NCBI RefSeq assembly: GCF_009664855.1
Contig: NZ_CP045928.1
Span: forward strand, 2,058,522 to 2,122,521
DNA length: 64,000 nucleotides
Reading direction: 5' to 3'
Origin: Flavobacterium sp. SLB02
Lineage (GTDB): Bacteria > Bacteroidota > Bacteroidia > Flavobacteriales > Flavobacteriaceae
Shown: one piece after another, positions 16,251 to 25,384 of the stretch
Numbering within the stretch: position 1 is the stretch's first letter
Layout: each line of letters opens with the position of its first letter
Program-made: the position numbers and the translations under genes
The notes under the pieces: generated by a model
Told to the model about the DNA's origin: nothing
Databases searched by the model: none
What the model saw: only the letters and a program-made list of their open reading frames with translations

Positions 16251-16551
16251 TTAATATCTTTTGCAGTTTTGCCTGATAAATTTCCCTAGTTCGTTTACAT
16301 CAGCATCAAAACAACTTTTAACAAGCCTTTGAACTATAAGATGTTTTTTGAAACCAATATAAGAAATATTTTTACTATAAAATAGCTGCCTTTTTAGATA
16401 AACAGAATCATTATCCTATCATTGAAAAATGCAGGTCAAACCACGTAAATTTATTGTATTTTTTGTTTTTAATCGTATTTTCGTTTAATTAAAATACTCA
16501 TAAAAAACTAATTGAGCTAAAATTAAAGAACAGTATCTATTCTCTAAAAAA
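16251..16551. other. Intergenic, divergent promoters
   Basis: 301 bp between the lipoprotein (minus) and the HxlR gene (plus). It holds the shared motif at 16354-16370 and, before HxlR, TTG then 19 bp then a degenerate TATCTATT. Nothing else seen. Confidence 0.5.
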
Positions 16552-16872
16552 ATGTACGAACGCAAAACATTATTAAAAAATGATTGTTCTATTGAGAAAA
16601 CATTGAATGTGATTTCTGGTAAATGGAAACCTGCCATATTATCTGAACTCTTGAAAACAAATATAAGATTAAGGGATATTCAAAAAGAGCTGCCCGAAGC
16701 TTCAAAAAGAGCATTAACACAACAGTTGCGTGAAATGATCGAAGACGGATTAATTCAAAAAGAGGATTTTAATCAATTCCCCAAAAAAACAGAATACGCA
16801 ATTACACCTTTAGGCATTCAACTTTCCTCTGTTTTTAAGGAACTGTCAAAATTTGGAGATCAATTAAAATAG
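16552..16872 (+). CDS. HxlR-family transcriptional regulator
   Basis: 106 residues: MYERKTLLKNDCSIEKTLNV start, ISGKWKPAILSEL, recognition region PEASKRALTQQLREMIEDGL and wing FPKKTEYAITPLGIQLSS. A cysteine at residue 12 is in the place used for thiol sensing in this family. Same direction as the flavodoxin-fold reductase 73 bp downstream, which has its own perfect promoter. Confidence 0.92.
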   Translation: MYERKTLLKNDCSIEKTLNVISGKWKPAILSELLKTNIRLRDIQKELPEASKRALTQQLREMIEDGLIQKEDFNQFPKKTEYAITPLGIQLSSVFKELSKFGDQLK

Positions 16873-16891
16873 AGCAAAATTCACCCCTTAT

Positions 16892-16921
16892 TTGATAACT
16901 GAATTAAACAAAATAGATTTG
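16892..16921 (+). promoter_or_regulatory. Promoter of the flavodoxin-fold reductase gene
   Basis: TTG (16892-16894), 19-bp spacer, TAGATTTG (16914-16921); start codon at 16946. Full consensus match. Confidence 0.75.
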
Positions 16922-16945
16922 CCCTTGTAATTAAATACCATAAAA

Positions 16946-17473
16946 ATGAATTTAAAAGGAGTAATAATACAAGGCAGTTCACGAAGTAATGGAAACACAA
17001 GTAAAATCGTTTCTTTTATTCAAAATGAAACTAGTTTTGACATCATAGACTTGCAATCAAAACAAATTGGCGGATTCGATTATAATTTTAAAAACAGAGA
17101 TGATGATTTTCTTTCTGTAATGCAGGAAATAGTAGATAACTATGATACGATAATTTTTGCAACCCCAGTATATTGGTATTCTATGAGCGGAATAATGAAA
17201 AATTTCTTTGACCGAATAACTGATTGTTTAAAAATTGAAAAAGAAATTGGAAGACAATTAAGAGGAAAAGCAATGGGAATGGTAAGTTGCGGTTCTGATG
17301 CACAGCTAAAAAAAGGATTCGAAATGCCTTTTGTGGAAAGTGCTAATTATTTAGGCATGTCTTATATTGGCAATATACATACTTGGATTGAAGATGAGAT
17401 AATAACAGAAGCTCTTAAAACAGATATTTATTCTTTTATCGGGAAAATAACGATGGTAAGTAAACAAATCTAA
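16946..17473 (+). CDS. NAD(P)H-dependent FMN reductase / flavodoxin-fold oxidoreductase
   Basis: 175 residues. The FMN phosphate loop IIQGSSRSNGNTSKIV is at the N-terminus and the flavin loop ATPVYWYSMSGIMKNFFDRI in the middle, as in NADPH-dependent FMN reductases and iron-sulfur flavoprotein relatives (without their cysteine cluster). It should reduce quinones or flavins in the cytoplasm. Paired with the HxlR gene directly upstream. Confidence 0.88.
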   Translation: MNLKGVIIQGSSRSNGNTSKIVSFIQNETSFDIIDLQSKQIGGFDYNFKNRDDDFLSVMQEIVDNYDTIIFATPVYWYSMSGIMKNFFDRITDCLKIEKEIGRQLRGKAMGMVSCGSDAQLKKGFEMPFVESANYLGMSYIGNIHTWIEDEIITEALKTDIYSFIGKITMVSKQI

Positions 17474-17619
17474 TTTATGAAAATTTCAGTTCACAATATC
17501 AAATCTTAATACAAGATTTCAACTTATACTGATAACTAATTTTATTTTATCACAATCCCTTGATCTCAACCTTTAGGCTTAGTTTAAGTTCTCAAAAAAC
17601 GTTAAAACACTTTTTTAAT

Positions 17620-18699
17620 ATGAAAGTAAAATTAGATTACCAATACGTATTGATCCTTTGCTACACATTTCTTATTGCTATAACAATCTCTTGTAATAAT
17701 CAAAACCAATCCAATCAGGCTAAAAATAAAAGTGAAGTTGGCGCTTTAAGATTGAAATATACCTCCGGAATACATTCAATTTTAGAAGATAGTAAAGGGA
17801 ATATTTGGTTTGGGAGTTACAACGAAGGAGTTTGTTTGCTTCATAATGGCAAGTTCCAATATTTTACAACAGAAAACGGATTAAGCCACAATCAGGTAAG
17901 GAATATTTATGAAGATAAAAATGGCGTAATTTGGTTTGAATGTGGAAAAGGTTTAAGTACTTACGACGGGCAGAAAATCTCTAAATACACAGAAAGAAAT
18001 TATAATTCTAAAAACGATTGGAAACTAACTGACAATGATCTTTGGTTTAAAGGCAATGAAATAGAGGCTTACAACAAAGTCGAAAGGAATCCGGGCGTAT
18101 ATCAGTACGACGGAAAAGAACTTTCTTATCGCGAATTGCCTCTTAAAACAAAACCGGGACAGAAAAATCACTATTCAATTTCAACAGGTTTTGTAAGAAG
18201 TAAAAACGGAACGCTTTGGTTTGGTACTTATGGCGCTGTGATTGGTTATAATGGCTCAGGTTTTAAAATAATAAATGATGCCCTTTTGGGGTTAAATGAT
18301 CAGACAGGATATCTGCATGCCCGCAGCATAATGGAAGACAGCAAAGGTAATCTCTGGATTGCCAATAATGGCATTGGTGTTTTAAAATATGACGGGAAAA
18401 AAGTGAGTAACTTCACAAAACAGCAAAAACTAAAAAAAGAGGACACCAAAGGTAATTCGCTTGAGAAAGTTTTTTCTATTGGAGAGGATAAATTAGGAAA
18501 TGTCTGGTTTGGGACCGTAGGATCGGGTGTATGGAGATATGATGGTAAATCTGTGCAAAATTTCGGTAAAGAAAATGGAGTAGAAAGTAACCATATTTGG
18601 GTTATATATAAAAGCAAAAAAGGAGAATTGTGGATTGGAGGAGCAAGTCCGAGTGGTGTGTATCGATTCAATGGCATTTCTTTTGAAAGAATTTATTAG
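17620..18699 (+). CDS. Two-component-regulator-type beta-propeller lipoprotein
   Basis: 359 residues from the ATG at 17620; an in-frame ATG at 17560 is less likely, because the later start gives a normal lipoprotein signal with lipobox ITISC|NNQN. At least six repeats of the propeller type follow, each with a pattern like SILEDSKGNIWFGSYNEGVC or SIMEDSKGNLWIANNGIGVL. This is the sensor propeller found in hybrid two-component systems (and free-standing in Bacteroidota), but there is no kinase part, so its partner is unknown. It ends in a terminator shared with the convergent DJ-1 gene. Confidence 0.88.
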   Translation: MKVKLDYQYVLILCYTFLIAITISCNNQNQSNQAKNKSEVGALRLKYTSGIHSILEDSKGNIWFGSYNEGVCLLHNGKFQYFTTENGLSHNQVRNIYEDKNGVIWFECGKGLSTYDGQKISKYTERNYNSKNDWKLTDNDLWFKGNEIEAYNKVERNPGVYQYDGKELSYRELPLKTKPGQKNHYSISTGFVRSKNGTLWFGTYGAVIGYNGSGFKIINDALLGLNDQTGYLHARSIMEDSKGNLWIANNGIGVLKYDGKKVSNFTKQQKLKKEDTKGNSLEKVFSIGEDKLGNVWFGTVGSGVWRYDGKSVQNFGKENGVESNHIWVIYKSKKGELWIGGASPSGVYRFNGISFERIY

Positions 18700-18763
18700 A
18701 AAGGCCGCAAAACACAAAACATAGGCAATTATTCGATTGTTATGACTTAAAGTTCATATCAAA

Positions 18764-18796
18764 AAACTCCTTAAAAAAAAATAAGGAGCTTTGTTA
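18764..18796. terminator. Terminator between convergent genes
   Basis: AACTCCTTA/TAAGGAGCTTTG hairpin with an A-rich loop, between the propeller gene and the DJ-1/NTF2 gene. Confidence 0.65.
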
Positions 18797-18820
18797 TTCT
18801 CGTTTTTACTTTCTAATACA

Positions 18821-19957
18821 TTATGTCTTTTCTGTTTTTGGCAATTCTCTCCAGGAATAGCTTTTATGTACTATTTTCCAGTTGCCCTTATATTTAAGTA
18901 TTAAAAAATAATCCGTAAAAGTACGCTGATTGGGTATTACGATTTCTGCTTTTGCTATTGCAGTATCTTTCTCAATATCAATAGAAACAATGCTTCCTAT
19001 TCTGTTCGTCTTTTCTCCGGTTTTTATATTAGAGATATATTGCTCTCCGGAACGTATCCATAAAGTATCTTTTGCAACTGTATATAAACTAAAATTAGGA
19101 TCAAAAGCCTTGCGCAATCTTTCGGGTTGTCCGTTTGCCTTGCCTTCAATGTAGTCGAGTAATATTTCTGTAATTTGTTCTAAATCACTTAATGTAAAAG
19201 TATTAGTGCTTTTAGAATTAGACTTTAAAATTTTAATCACCTCATTTGCTACGTTAGCACCCGAACTGGGATCCTGCCCGGTTACAAACCTTCCGTCAAC
19301 AATATAAAACGCATCTCCGCCTTTATCAGAATACACAAATTTCCCCTCATTATGTGTAATTTCTTTGTCTATAGAGAACGGAAATGCTTTATAATATTCG
19401 GCATCTTTATTTTCGAAAAGATCGGGGTATCCAGTAATTTTTTTTCCCGCATAAAGCGATTTTTTGTTCTCGTCTTTTAAATTGATAATTCCGGCAGTTC
19501 CGTGGCAAATCGTGGCAATAATCCCATTTTTGCCGTAAATACTTTTTGCAATTTTTTGAATCGCAAGATCTTCTGCAACACCAAACATTGCAGCACCGCC
19601 GCCGCTATAAAAAATTGCAGAATAATCGTCGACCTTAATTTCAGTGGGGTTCTTAGTACGCTCTAATTTATCCATAAACCAACCATCGTATAAATATTTT
19701 TTTTGCAAATTATTTGATGTATTAATATAACCAATAGAAATAGCTCCACCTTTTGGACTGATAAAATCAACTGTATATCCGGCTTTTATAAACAGATCAT
19801 AAGGAACGATAATTTCTTCAAAGTGATTTGCGGTCGGAATTTTAGTATTTCCATAAAAATCCTGATTCGAAGTTACAAACAAGATCTTATTTTGTGCATT
19901 TGTAGGTATAGGCTGTAAACCTGCAAGAACAAGTAATACGATTATTATTTTATTCAT
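18821..19957 (-). CDS. Exported fusion: DJ-1/PfpI domain then NTF2-like domain (reverse order)
   Basis: 378 residues. Signal peptide to about residue 21 (ends PTNAQ), DJ-1/PfpI domain about 25-240 with Cys151-His152 in ATICHGTAGI and GGGAAMFGV, then the NTF2-like lumazine-binding-type domain about 258-372 (ILLDYIEGKANGQPERLRKA, AIAKAEIVIPNQRTFTDYFL). Compared with the protein at 4220-5335 the two domains are exchanged, yet the linker and both domains keep high similarity (both contain KILFVTSN/KILFIVSN and GYTVDF(I/V)SPKGG). Predicted periplasmic. It follows a free NTF2-like gene by 45 bp in the same operon. Confidence 0.88.
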   Translation of the reverse strand: MNKIIIVLLVLAGLQPIPTNAQNKILFVTSNQDFYGNTKIPTANHFEEIIVPYDLFIKAGYTVDFISPKGGAISIGYINTSNNLQKKYLYDGWFMDKLERTKNPTEIKVDDYSAIFYSGGGAAMFGVAEDLAIQKIAKSIYGKNGIIATICHGTAGIINLKDENKKSLYAGKKITGYPDLFENKDAEYYKAFPFSIDKEITHNEGKFVYSDKGGDAFYIVDGRFVTGQDPSSGANVANEVIKILKSNSKSTNTFTLSDLEQITEILLDYIEGKANGQPERLRKAFDPNFSLYTVAKDTLWIRSGEQYISNIKTGEKTNRIGSIVSIDIEKDTAIAKAEIVIPNQRTFTDYFLILKYKGNWKIVHKSYSWRELPKTEKT

Positions 19958-20002
19958 TTACTGAAAAATTATAAGGTTTTGAATTTTAAAAACAGGAAGG
20001 TA

Positions 20003-20461
20003 TTATTTCGCTTTAGCTGCTGCTACTTCGACTGTTTTATGGGGTGTTCGGGCCGAGATTTTATCTACAATTAGCCAACCTTGATTTGTTTTGATGAAAT
20101 GAAAATAATCTACAAACAACAGTGTTGCCGTACTGATTTCTACTTTTGCAACAGCCACATTATTTGTTATATCGACAAATACAGTTCGGGCCGACCAATT
20201 TTTGGGTCTGTCGTGTTTTTGGAAGCCTGTAATATATTTCGATTTAGTTACAACATTCACTTTGTCATCAGCAAAATATTTCAATTGCCAGGTATCATGA
20301 AATGACAAACCTACTTTAACAGAATCTCCCGTAGCTTGTCCTTCTAAATACAAATTGATTGTTTTTTCAATCAAAGCCAGATCGTTTGTAGTATCGCTTA
20401 CCTGTGCACTAGCATGAAGAGACAAAACAATAACGGAAATAAACAAAAACACTTTTCTCAT
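20003..20461 (-). CDS. Exported NTF2-like (lumazine-binding-like) protein
   Basis: 152 residues with signal peptide (ends HASAQ). Mature part matches the NTF2-like half of the two fusions: LALIEKTINLYLEGQATGDS, KYITGFQKHDRPKNWSARTV, VAVAKVEISTATLLFVDYFH, GWLIVDKISAR. No DJ-1 domain. It is placed between the AraC regulator (103 bp upstream) and the DJ-1/NTF2 fusion (45 bp downstream). Confidence 0.87.
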   Translation of the reverse strand: MRKVFLFISVIVLSLHASAQVSDTTNDLALIEKTINLYLEGQATGDSVKVGLSFHDTWQLKYFADDKVNVVTKSKYITGFQKHDRPKNWSARTVFVDITNNVAVAKVEISTATLLFVDYFHFIKTNQGWLIVDKISARTPHKTVEVAAAKAK

Positions 20462-20507
20462 TTTTAAAATTTTAAGTTATTAATAATGAGAGCAAATTTC
20501 CAGTATA

Positions 20508-20522
20508 GGAATGTTTTAAAGG
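20508..20522. promoter_or_regulatory. Candidate regulator site shared with module A
   Basis: GGAATGTTTTAAAGG resembles GGAATGATTTAAAAG at 4153-4167, in opposite orientation relative to the target gene. Both lie about 50 bp before the first target gene of their AraC module. Confidence 0.3.
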
Positions 20523-20564
20523 TCTTACTTTATAAATTAGAACTCTGATTTTATAATATCAAAC

Positions 20565-21596
20565 TCATTTTAAGTACGATTTTTGATATTCGGCGGGGGT
20601 TAGGCCGGTTGTTTTTTTAAAGGCGGTAAAGAAAGCAGATTTTGAATTAAAACCACTATCGTAACCTAAATTTTCAATCGTATAATTCGTTTCGGTTTCT
20701 AATAACTTTTTTGCTTTTTCGATTCTGTATTCCTTAATAAGGCTTGAGAAGGATCTACCCAATACTTCATTGACATATTGAGACAGGATATGCTTTGTTA
20801 CTTTTAGTTCTTTTGCCGCTTCGTCAAGGCTAAAATTGGGATTAAGAAATAGTTCTTTTTCAATTATTACCGATAGTTTCTGATCGATCAGATCCAAAGT
20901 TTCCTTGTCAATTTCTTTGTTCTTGTATTTCTCTTTTTCATTAAAAAAAGTGGACTCGCTATTTGTTTTAAAAATTAAAAGCAGGACAATCAAATACAAA
21001 ATAAACGTAAAGGATAAAGCTCCAACAATATAAGAAGTATACGCTGCCATACTGTAAGCCAGCCATATAAATGCAACACCAAAATAAATACTAAGAAACC
21101 AAACATCTATTCTTTTTAGGCTTTCTTTTTCCTTGATTTTCGTAAAAATGGGACGAAGATATTTGAATGACAAAACAATGTAAATGAACCATTGCAAATA
21201 GATAGCACATACAATCCAATTACTCCAAATGGCGCGATGCTCGACATATGGATAAAAAATTCCTAAGATGGTTATTGCTGCCAAATACGATATAACATGT
21301 TTTTTCCAATTGATTTTTTCGTCTTTTTTATATGATTTTAGATATAAAAAAAGAAACGGGCCAATTAGAACGCAGGCCGAAAGTCCAATTTGAATAAAAA
21401 TATTAGACAAGTGCGGATTAAAAAAGAAAAATACAGATTTAACAATTCTGATACTTAAAACGAGTAGGAGTAAGGATAAAAAATAGTTGGTAAAGTTTTT
21501 CTTTTTAGCATTTATAGCAAAATAGATCGAAAGTATAAAACCATTAAACGCTCCTAAAGCACTAAAAAAGAAAAGCAACTGGTTGGACTCTATCAT
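20565..21596 (-). CDS. AraC-family regulator with membrane N-terminus (module B)
   Basis: 343 residues, same layout as 3079-4107: about seven membrane segments (1-215) and an AraC HTH (about 240-340) with FNSKSAFFTAFKKTTGLTPAEY. Paralogous over the full length (FIQIGLSACVLIGPF versus YLQIGLSACFLIGPL). Located directly upstream of the free NTF2-like gene and the DJ-1/NTF2 fusion. The motif at 21651-21670 in its upstream region is shared with two other genes. Confidence 0.88.
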   Translation of the reverse strand: MIESNQLLFFFSALGAFNGFILSIYFAINAKKKNFTNYFLSLLLLVLSIRIVKSVFFFFNPHLSNIFIQIGLSACVLIGPFLFLYLKSYKKDEKINWKKHVISYLAAITILGIFYPYVEHRAIWSNWIVCAIYLQWFIYIVLSFKYLRPIFTKIKEKESLKRIDVWFLSIYFGVAFIWLAYSMAAYTSYIVGALSFTFILYLIVLLLIFKTNSESTFFNEKEKYKNKEIDKETLDLIDQKLSVIIEKELFLNPNFSLDEAAKELKVTKHILSQYVNEVLGRSFSSLIKEYRIEKAKKLLETETNYTIENLGYDSGFNSKSAFFTAFKKTTGLTPAEYQKSYLK

Positions 21597-21917
21597 TATT
21601 TTGTTTAATTAATTTCCTTCTGATCTAATTGTAATCCGGATATTCTTTAGGCGAATATAAGAAATATTTCGGCTACGATTTCTTAACTTTTTCTGATTGA
21701 ATTTGAAATATTGGTTCAGTATTATTCAATTGAAATATGCTTAGAAAAGAAAGTTCAGACTGCTTTTTTAAACATCTCATTAAATAAGACACTTTTAGCA
21801 AACTGAATAACCGCTAAAACTTTATTTATCTTTTTATTGCATGATTGTGTAACAAATTAAGCAAAAGACTACCTATATCATATCAGTAAAAGAAAAATAA
21901 TTAATAAAATTCAAAGT
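21597..21917. other. Intergenic between divergent AraC and signal peptidase genes
   Basis: 321 bp, AT-rich. Contains the shared motif GCGAATATAAGAAATATTTC (21651-21670). No consensus promoter for the signal peptidase gene recognised; no gene seen. Confidence 0.5.
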
Positions 21918-23525
21918 ATGAATTTATCACAATGGCTCGTTTTTATTTTAATCATGCAGATTATTCATGGATTATCTACCTGGAAATTATATGCAAAAGC
22001 AGGGAGAAAGCCTTTAGAATCATTTATACCCATTTACAATTTAGTGATTTTAATGAAAATTATAAATCGTCCTCGCTGGTGGGTTTTCCTTCTGTTTGTT
22101 CCTATTATAAATTTATTAATGATCCCTGTAGTCTGGATAGAAACTATTAAGAGTTTCGGAAAAAGCTCAACACTGGATATTGTTCTGGTTTTATTAACCT
22201 TCGGATTCTATATTACTTATTTAAATTATACTTCTGAAAAACTAACTTATATTGAGAATAGGGATTTACAGCCCAAAACGAATACAGAAGATACCATTGG
22301 TTCTCTTTTATTTGCCATAATTGTAGCCACTCTAGTTCATACTTACATTATACAGCCCTTTACAATTCCGTCTTCATCATTAGAAAAAACATTGTATACC
22401 GGAGATTTTTTGTTTGTTAGTAAAATTAATTTTGGAGCAAGAACTCCTATGACCACAGTGGCATTGCCTATGGTGCATGATTCTATTCCGCTTACAGGCA
22501 TGAAATCCTATTTGTTTAATGATGATGTTGCAAAAAAAGAAACGTCATTACTGAACAAGTTTCAATTACCGTATTTTAGGTTTCCTTCATTAGAAAAAAT
22601 TAAACGCAATGAAATTGTAGTTTTCAATCAGCCTGCCGATACGCTGCGAGATATGGACAACTTTAATCCGGATCGAACTTACTACAAGCCAATTGATAAA
22701 AAGACAAACTTAGTAAAGCGATGTGTTGGGATGCCCGGTGATTCTCTGGAAATTCGTGACGGAAATATCTACATCAATGGCAAAATAGATAAGCTGCCGG
22801 AAAGTGCAAAAGCGCAATATAATTTTCTAGTAGATACAAAAGGACAGCCTATTAGCCAGGACGCTCTTGTACACAGATATGGCGCCAGAGAAGGTATGAA
22901 ATATGAAAATGGAGATTTCGCACTTACAAACACAGGAGAATATTTCCTGACCTTAACTGATAAGGAAGCGGCTTCAATAGCCAATAATCCGGTTGTAAAA
23001 GGAGTTAAAAAATATTTATCGCCAAAAGGAGAGGATGGAGGTGTGTTTCCTCATATTCTTTCTTTGGGTTGGAACATAGACAATTTTGGTCCTATTTATA
23101 TTCCTCAAAAAGGGAAAACCATACAATTGAACCTAAAAACACTTCCTTTTTACAAAAGAATTATTCAGGAATATGAAAAAAACACACTGAAAGTCAATGG
23201 AAATGAAATTCTTATAAACGGTATAGCAAGTACAACCTACACTTTCAAACAAGATTATTACTGGATGATGGGAGATAATCGTCAGAACTCTTTAGATGCC
23301 AGATTCTGGGGATATGTTCCTTTTGATCACGTAATAGGTAAACCGGTATTTATTTGGTTTAGCTGGGATAAAGATGGTAAAGGCCTTAATAAAGTAAGAT
23401 GGAATCGTGTTTTTTCTGTAGTAAACGGCGACGGCGAACCTAAGTCTTATTTAATACATTTTCTAGCACTAATTGCTCTTTATATTATAGGGAGTAAAAT
23501 AATAAAGAAAAGGCATAAAGCATAA
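21918..23525 (+). CDS. lepB: Signal peptidase I with extra N-terminal membrane domain
   Basis: 535 residues, much longer than the 300-odd of the usual enzyme. Residues 1-110 form three or four membrane segments of the type seen in DUF5684 proteins; another segment at 127-145 leads into the catalytic part. FTIPSSSLEKTL holds the Ser154 nucleophile (Leu replaces the normal Met after it), LVKRCVGMPGDSLEIRDGNI the Lys general base, and MMGDNRQNSLDARFWGYVP the last conserved box. A long periplasmic insertion (about 290-430) and a C-terminal membrane segment complete it. It removes signal peptides of exported proteins, of which this window has many. Confidence 0.93.
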   Translation: MNLSQWLVFILIMQIIHGLSTWKLYAKAGRKPLESFIPIYNLVILMKIINRPRWWVFLLFVPIINLLMIPVVWIETIKSFGKSSTLDIVLVLLTFGFYITYLNYTSEKLTYIENRDLQPKTNTEDTIGSLLFAIIVATLVHTYIIQPFTIPSSSLEKTLYTGDFLFVSKINFGARTPMTTVALPMVHDSIPLTGMKSYLFNDDVAKKETSLLNKFQLPYFRFPSLEKIKRNEIVVFNQPADTLRDMDNFNPDRTYYKPIDKKTNLVKRCVGMPGDSLEIRDGNIYINGKIDKLPESAKAQYNFLVDTKGQPISQDALVHRYGAREGMKYENGDFALTNTGEYFLTLTDKEAASIANNPVVKGVKKYLSPKGEDGGVFPHILSLGWNIDNFGPIYIPQKGKTIQLNLKTLPFYKRIIQEYEKNTLKVNGNEILINGIASTTYTFKQDYYWMMGDNRQNSLDARFWGYVPFDHVIGKPVFIWFSWDKDGKGLNKVRWNRVFSVVNGDGEPKSYLIHFLALIALYIIGSKIIKKRHKA

Positions 23526-23584
23526 CATGAATAGAATAATCTTTTCAGATTTTGAAAGACAAGTGGAAAAGAAGCATAAATTTT

Positions 23585-23621
23585 AAAACTCCAAAGACAT
23601 TACGATTTTGGAGTTTTTTAT
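23585..23621 (+). terminator. Terminator after signal peptidase gene
   Basis: AAAACTCCAAAG/ATTTTGGAGTTTTTTA hairpin, of the same type as those after the tRNA-Val genes. Confidence 0.8.
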
Positions 23622-23641
23622 TGGTATCATCTCAGAAAATT

Positions 23642-23899
23642 TTACAGATTTCTGGATTTGATTTCTTTGTTCAATAAACTTAAATTGATCAAAATAGGAA
23701 CAAAAGTTATAGGTAATGTAAAAATTGGGATAAATGTTGCGATCGAAACGCTTTTAAAGCCTTTTACATTAAAAATATAGACTACAATAGCAATGGCTAA
23801 TATAAAAATTACGGCAAAGCCAATCGAAACCCCCTTAAATAAATCTCTCTTTTTTATCAATTTTTCGTTTGTTAGTTCTTCGTAAGTATTTTTCTTCAT
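23642..23899 (-). CDS. Small membrane protein, redox call not possible (unknown)
   Basis: 85 residues with two hydrophobic segments (about 26-47 and 54-76) between Lys-rich ends (MKKNTYEELTNEKLIKKRDL). I do not recognise a named family; related short redox-free membrane proteins are common in Flavobacterium. It is convergent with the signal peptidase gene. Confidence 0.6.
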   Translation of the reverse strand: MKKNTYEELTNEKLIKKRDLFKGVSIGFAVIFILAIAIVVYIFNVKGFKSVSIATFIPIFTLPITFVPILINLSLLNKEIKSRNL

Positions 23900-24477
23900 A
23901 GTTTAGTTTGGTTAATTTATAATGGAAATTTTGTTTGGTCTTTTTAGTGGTTTTTGATTTAAACTTTTACTAATCCGTTTATAACAGCCGTTACTTCAGC
24001 ATATTCAACTTAGATTGGTGTTATAAATAGATTTCTTTGTGGCTAATATAATATTTTTTTCAAGACTATTTTAGTAACTTTTTTGAATTTGAAACAGGAA
24101 ATTTTACTTACTTATTTCATTTAATTTTTTTGTTTAAAACCTATACAAAAGTTCATCGCACAGTTTTGTAAAAAACTATTTATCTACACGGTTTTTTTTA
24201 AGCAAATACAATAAAAGAGCAATATTTATTCAAAAATATTGTTTTATAAAGATCTCAATGTTTGATAATTTTTGCAGGTTATTAGTAGAAAAATTGACCG
24301 AAATAAAATGCCTTATATCGAAAGAAAAATGTGGGTACTGTTTTAATGGAGAATGTTTATCTTTACTATGAAAAGTCCTATAATAAAATTCACGATATTC
24401 ATTATCAGCTTATACCTAATAATTAATTTATAGAACTTATTTATTGTATCAACATATAATTTTAAAACCTATCGCAC
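23900..24477. other. Gene-free stretch
   Basis: 578 bp, very AT-rich, with no credible reading frame on either strand. An A/T hairpin CAATATTTATTCAAAAATATTG near 24221-24243 is the only structure noted. It may carry control elements of the cupin-like gene at 24478. Confidence 0.5.
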
Positions 24478-25353
24478 ATGGCATTTGATCATTATATACA
24501 GATAGAAAGGGTTGAAAAACTTACCAAAAAAGAATTCATAGAAAATTATTACAAGCCACAAAAGCCCGTTATAATTACAAAACAAATAGAAGACTGGCCC
24601 GCTTTTACCAAATGGAATCTGGAATTTATCAGAGAAGTTGCCGGAGATAAAACCGTGCCTTTATACGATAGCCGTAAAACCGATTACACCAAAAAAGTGA
24701 ATGAACCGGATTTTGAAATGACGATGTCTGAATACATTGATATTCTGGAAAAAGGTCCAACAGATCTGCGTATCTTTTTATACAATCTCATGAAAGATGT
24801 TCCGTCTATGAAGTCCGATATGCAGTGGCCACGCTTGGGAATAAGGTTACTTAAGAGCATGCCGCTTGTGTTTTTTGGCGGTCAGGATGCCAAGGTATTC
24901 ATGCATTATGATATTGATTTCCCTAATATTTTTCATGTGCATTTCGATGGTCAAAAACAATGCGTTCTGGTAGATCCCAAAGAGACAAAATATATGTACC
25001 GACTGCCATATTCATGGTTATGCAATGAGGATATTGATTTTGATAATCCTGATTTTGAACGTTTTCCCGCACTTAGAAAAGTTACACCTTATATCGCTAA
25101 TCTTAATCATGGTGAAATGCTCTATATGCCGGAAGGTTGGTGGCATTACATGAAGTACCTTACGCCTGGTTTTTCGCTTAGTTTAAGATCCCTGGCGGGA
25201 AGACCATCCAATTTATGGAAAGGCTTTGCTAACGTCGCCATTATTAGATATTACGATAACTGGATGCGAAAAAGAAAAGGTCAGGAATGGCTGGATTATA
25301 AAGATGCGGAATCTATCCGCAGGACAAATGCAGAATTAGAAGCTGCAGAATAA
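24478..25353 (+). CDS. Cupin-like (JmjC-type) protein
   Basis: 291 residues, no signal peptide. The cupin-8/JmjC pattern is present: KPVIITKQIEDWPAFTKW near the N-terminus, the iron-binding HYDIDFPNIFHVHFDGQKQC (H-x-D) and the later YMPEGWWHYMKYL with the second His. Such proteins are Fe(II)/2-oxoglutarate hydroxylases in many cases; the target here is unknown. Stands alone between a gene-free stretch and an IS200-type element, with a good terminator after it. Confidence 0.85.
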   Translation: MAFDHYIQIERVEKLTKKEFIENYYKPQKPVIITKQIEDWPAFTKWNLEFIREVAGDKTVPLYDSRKTDYTKKVNEPDFEMTMSEYIDILEKGPTDLRIFLYNLMKDVPSMKSDMQWPRLGIRLLKSMPLVFFGGQDAKVFMHYDIDFPNIFHVHFDGQKQCVLVDPKETKYMYRLPYSWLCNEDIDFDNPDFERFPALRKVTPYIANLNHGEMLYMPEGWWHYMKYLTPGFSLSLRSLAGRPSNLWKGFANVAIIRYYDNWMRKRKGQEWLDYKDAESIRRTNAELEAAE

Positions 25354-25384
25354 CAAGTGAAAGCTTTGGAATATAAATAACCAC

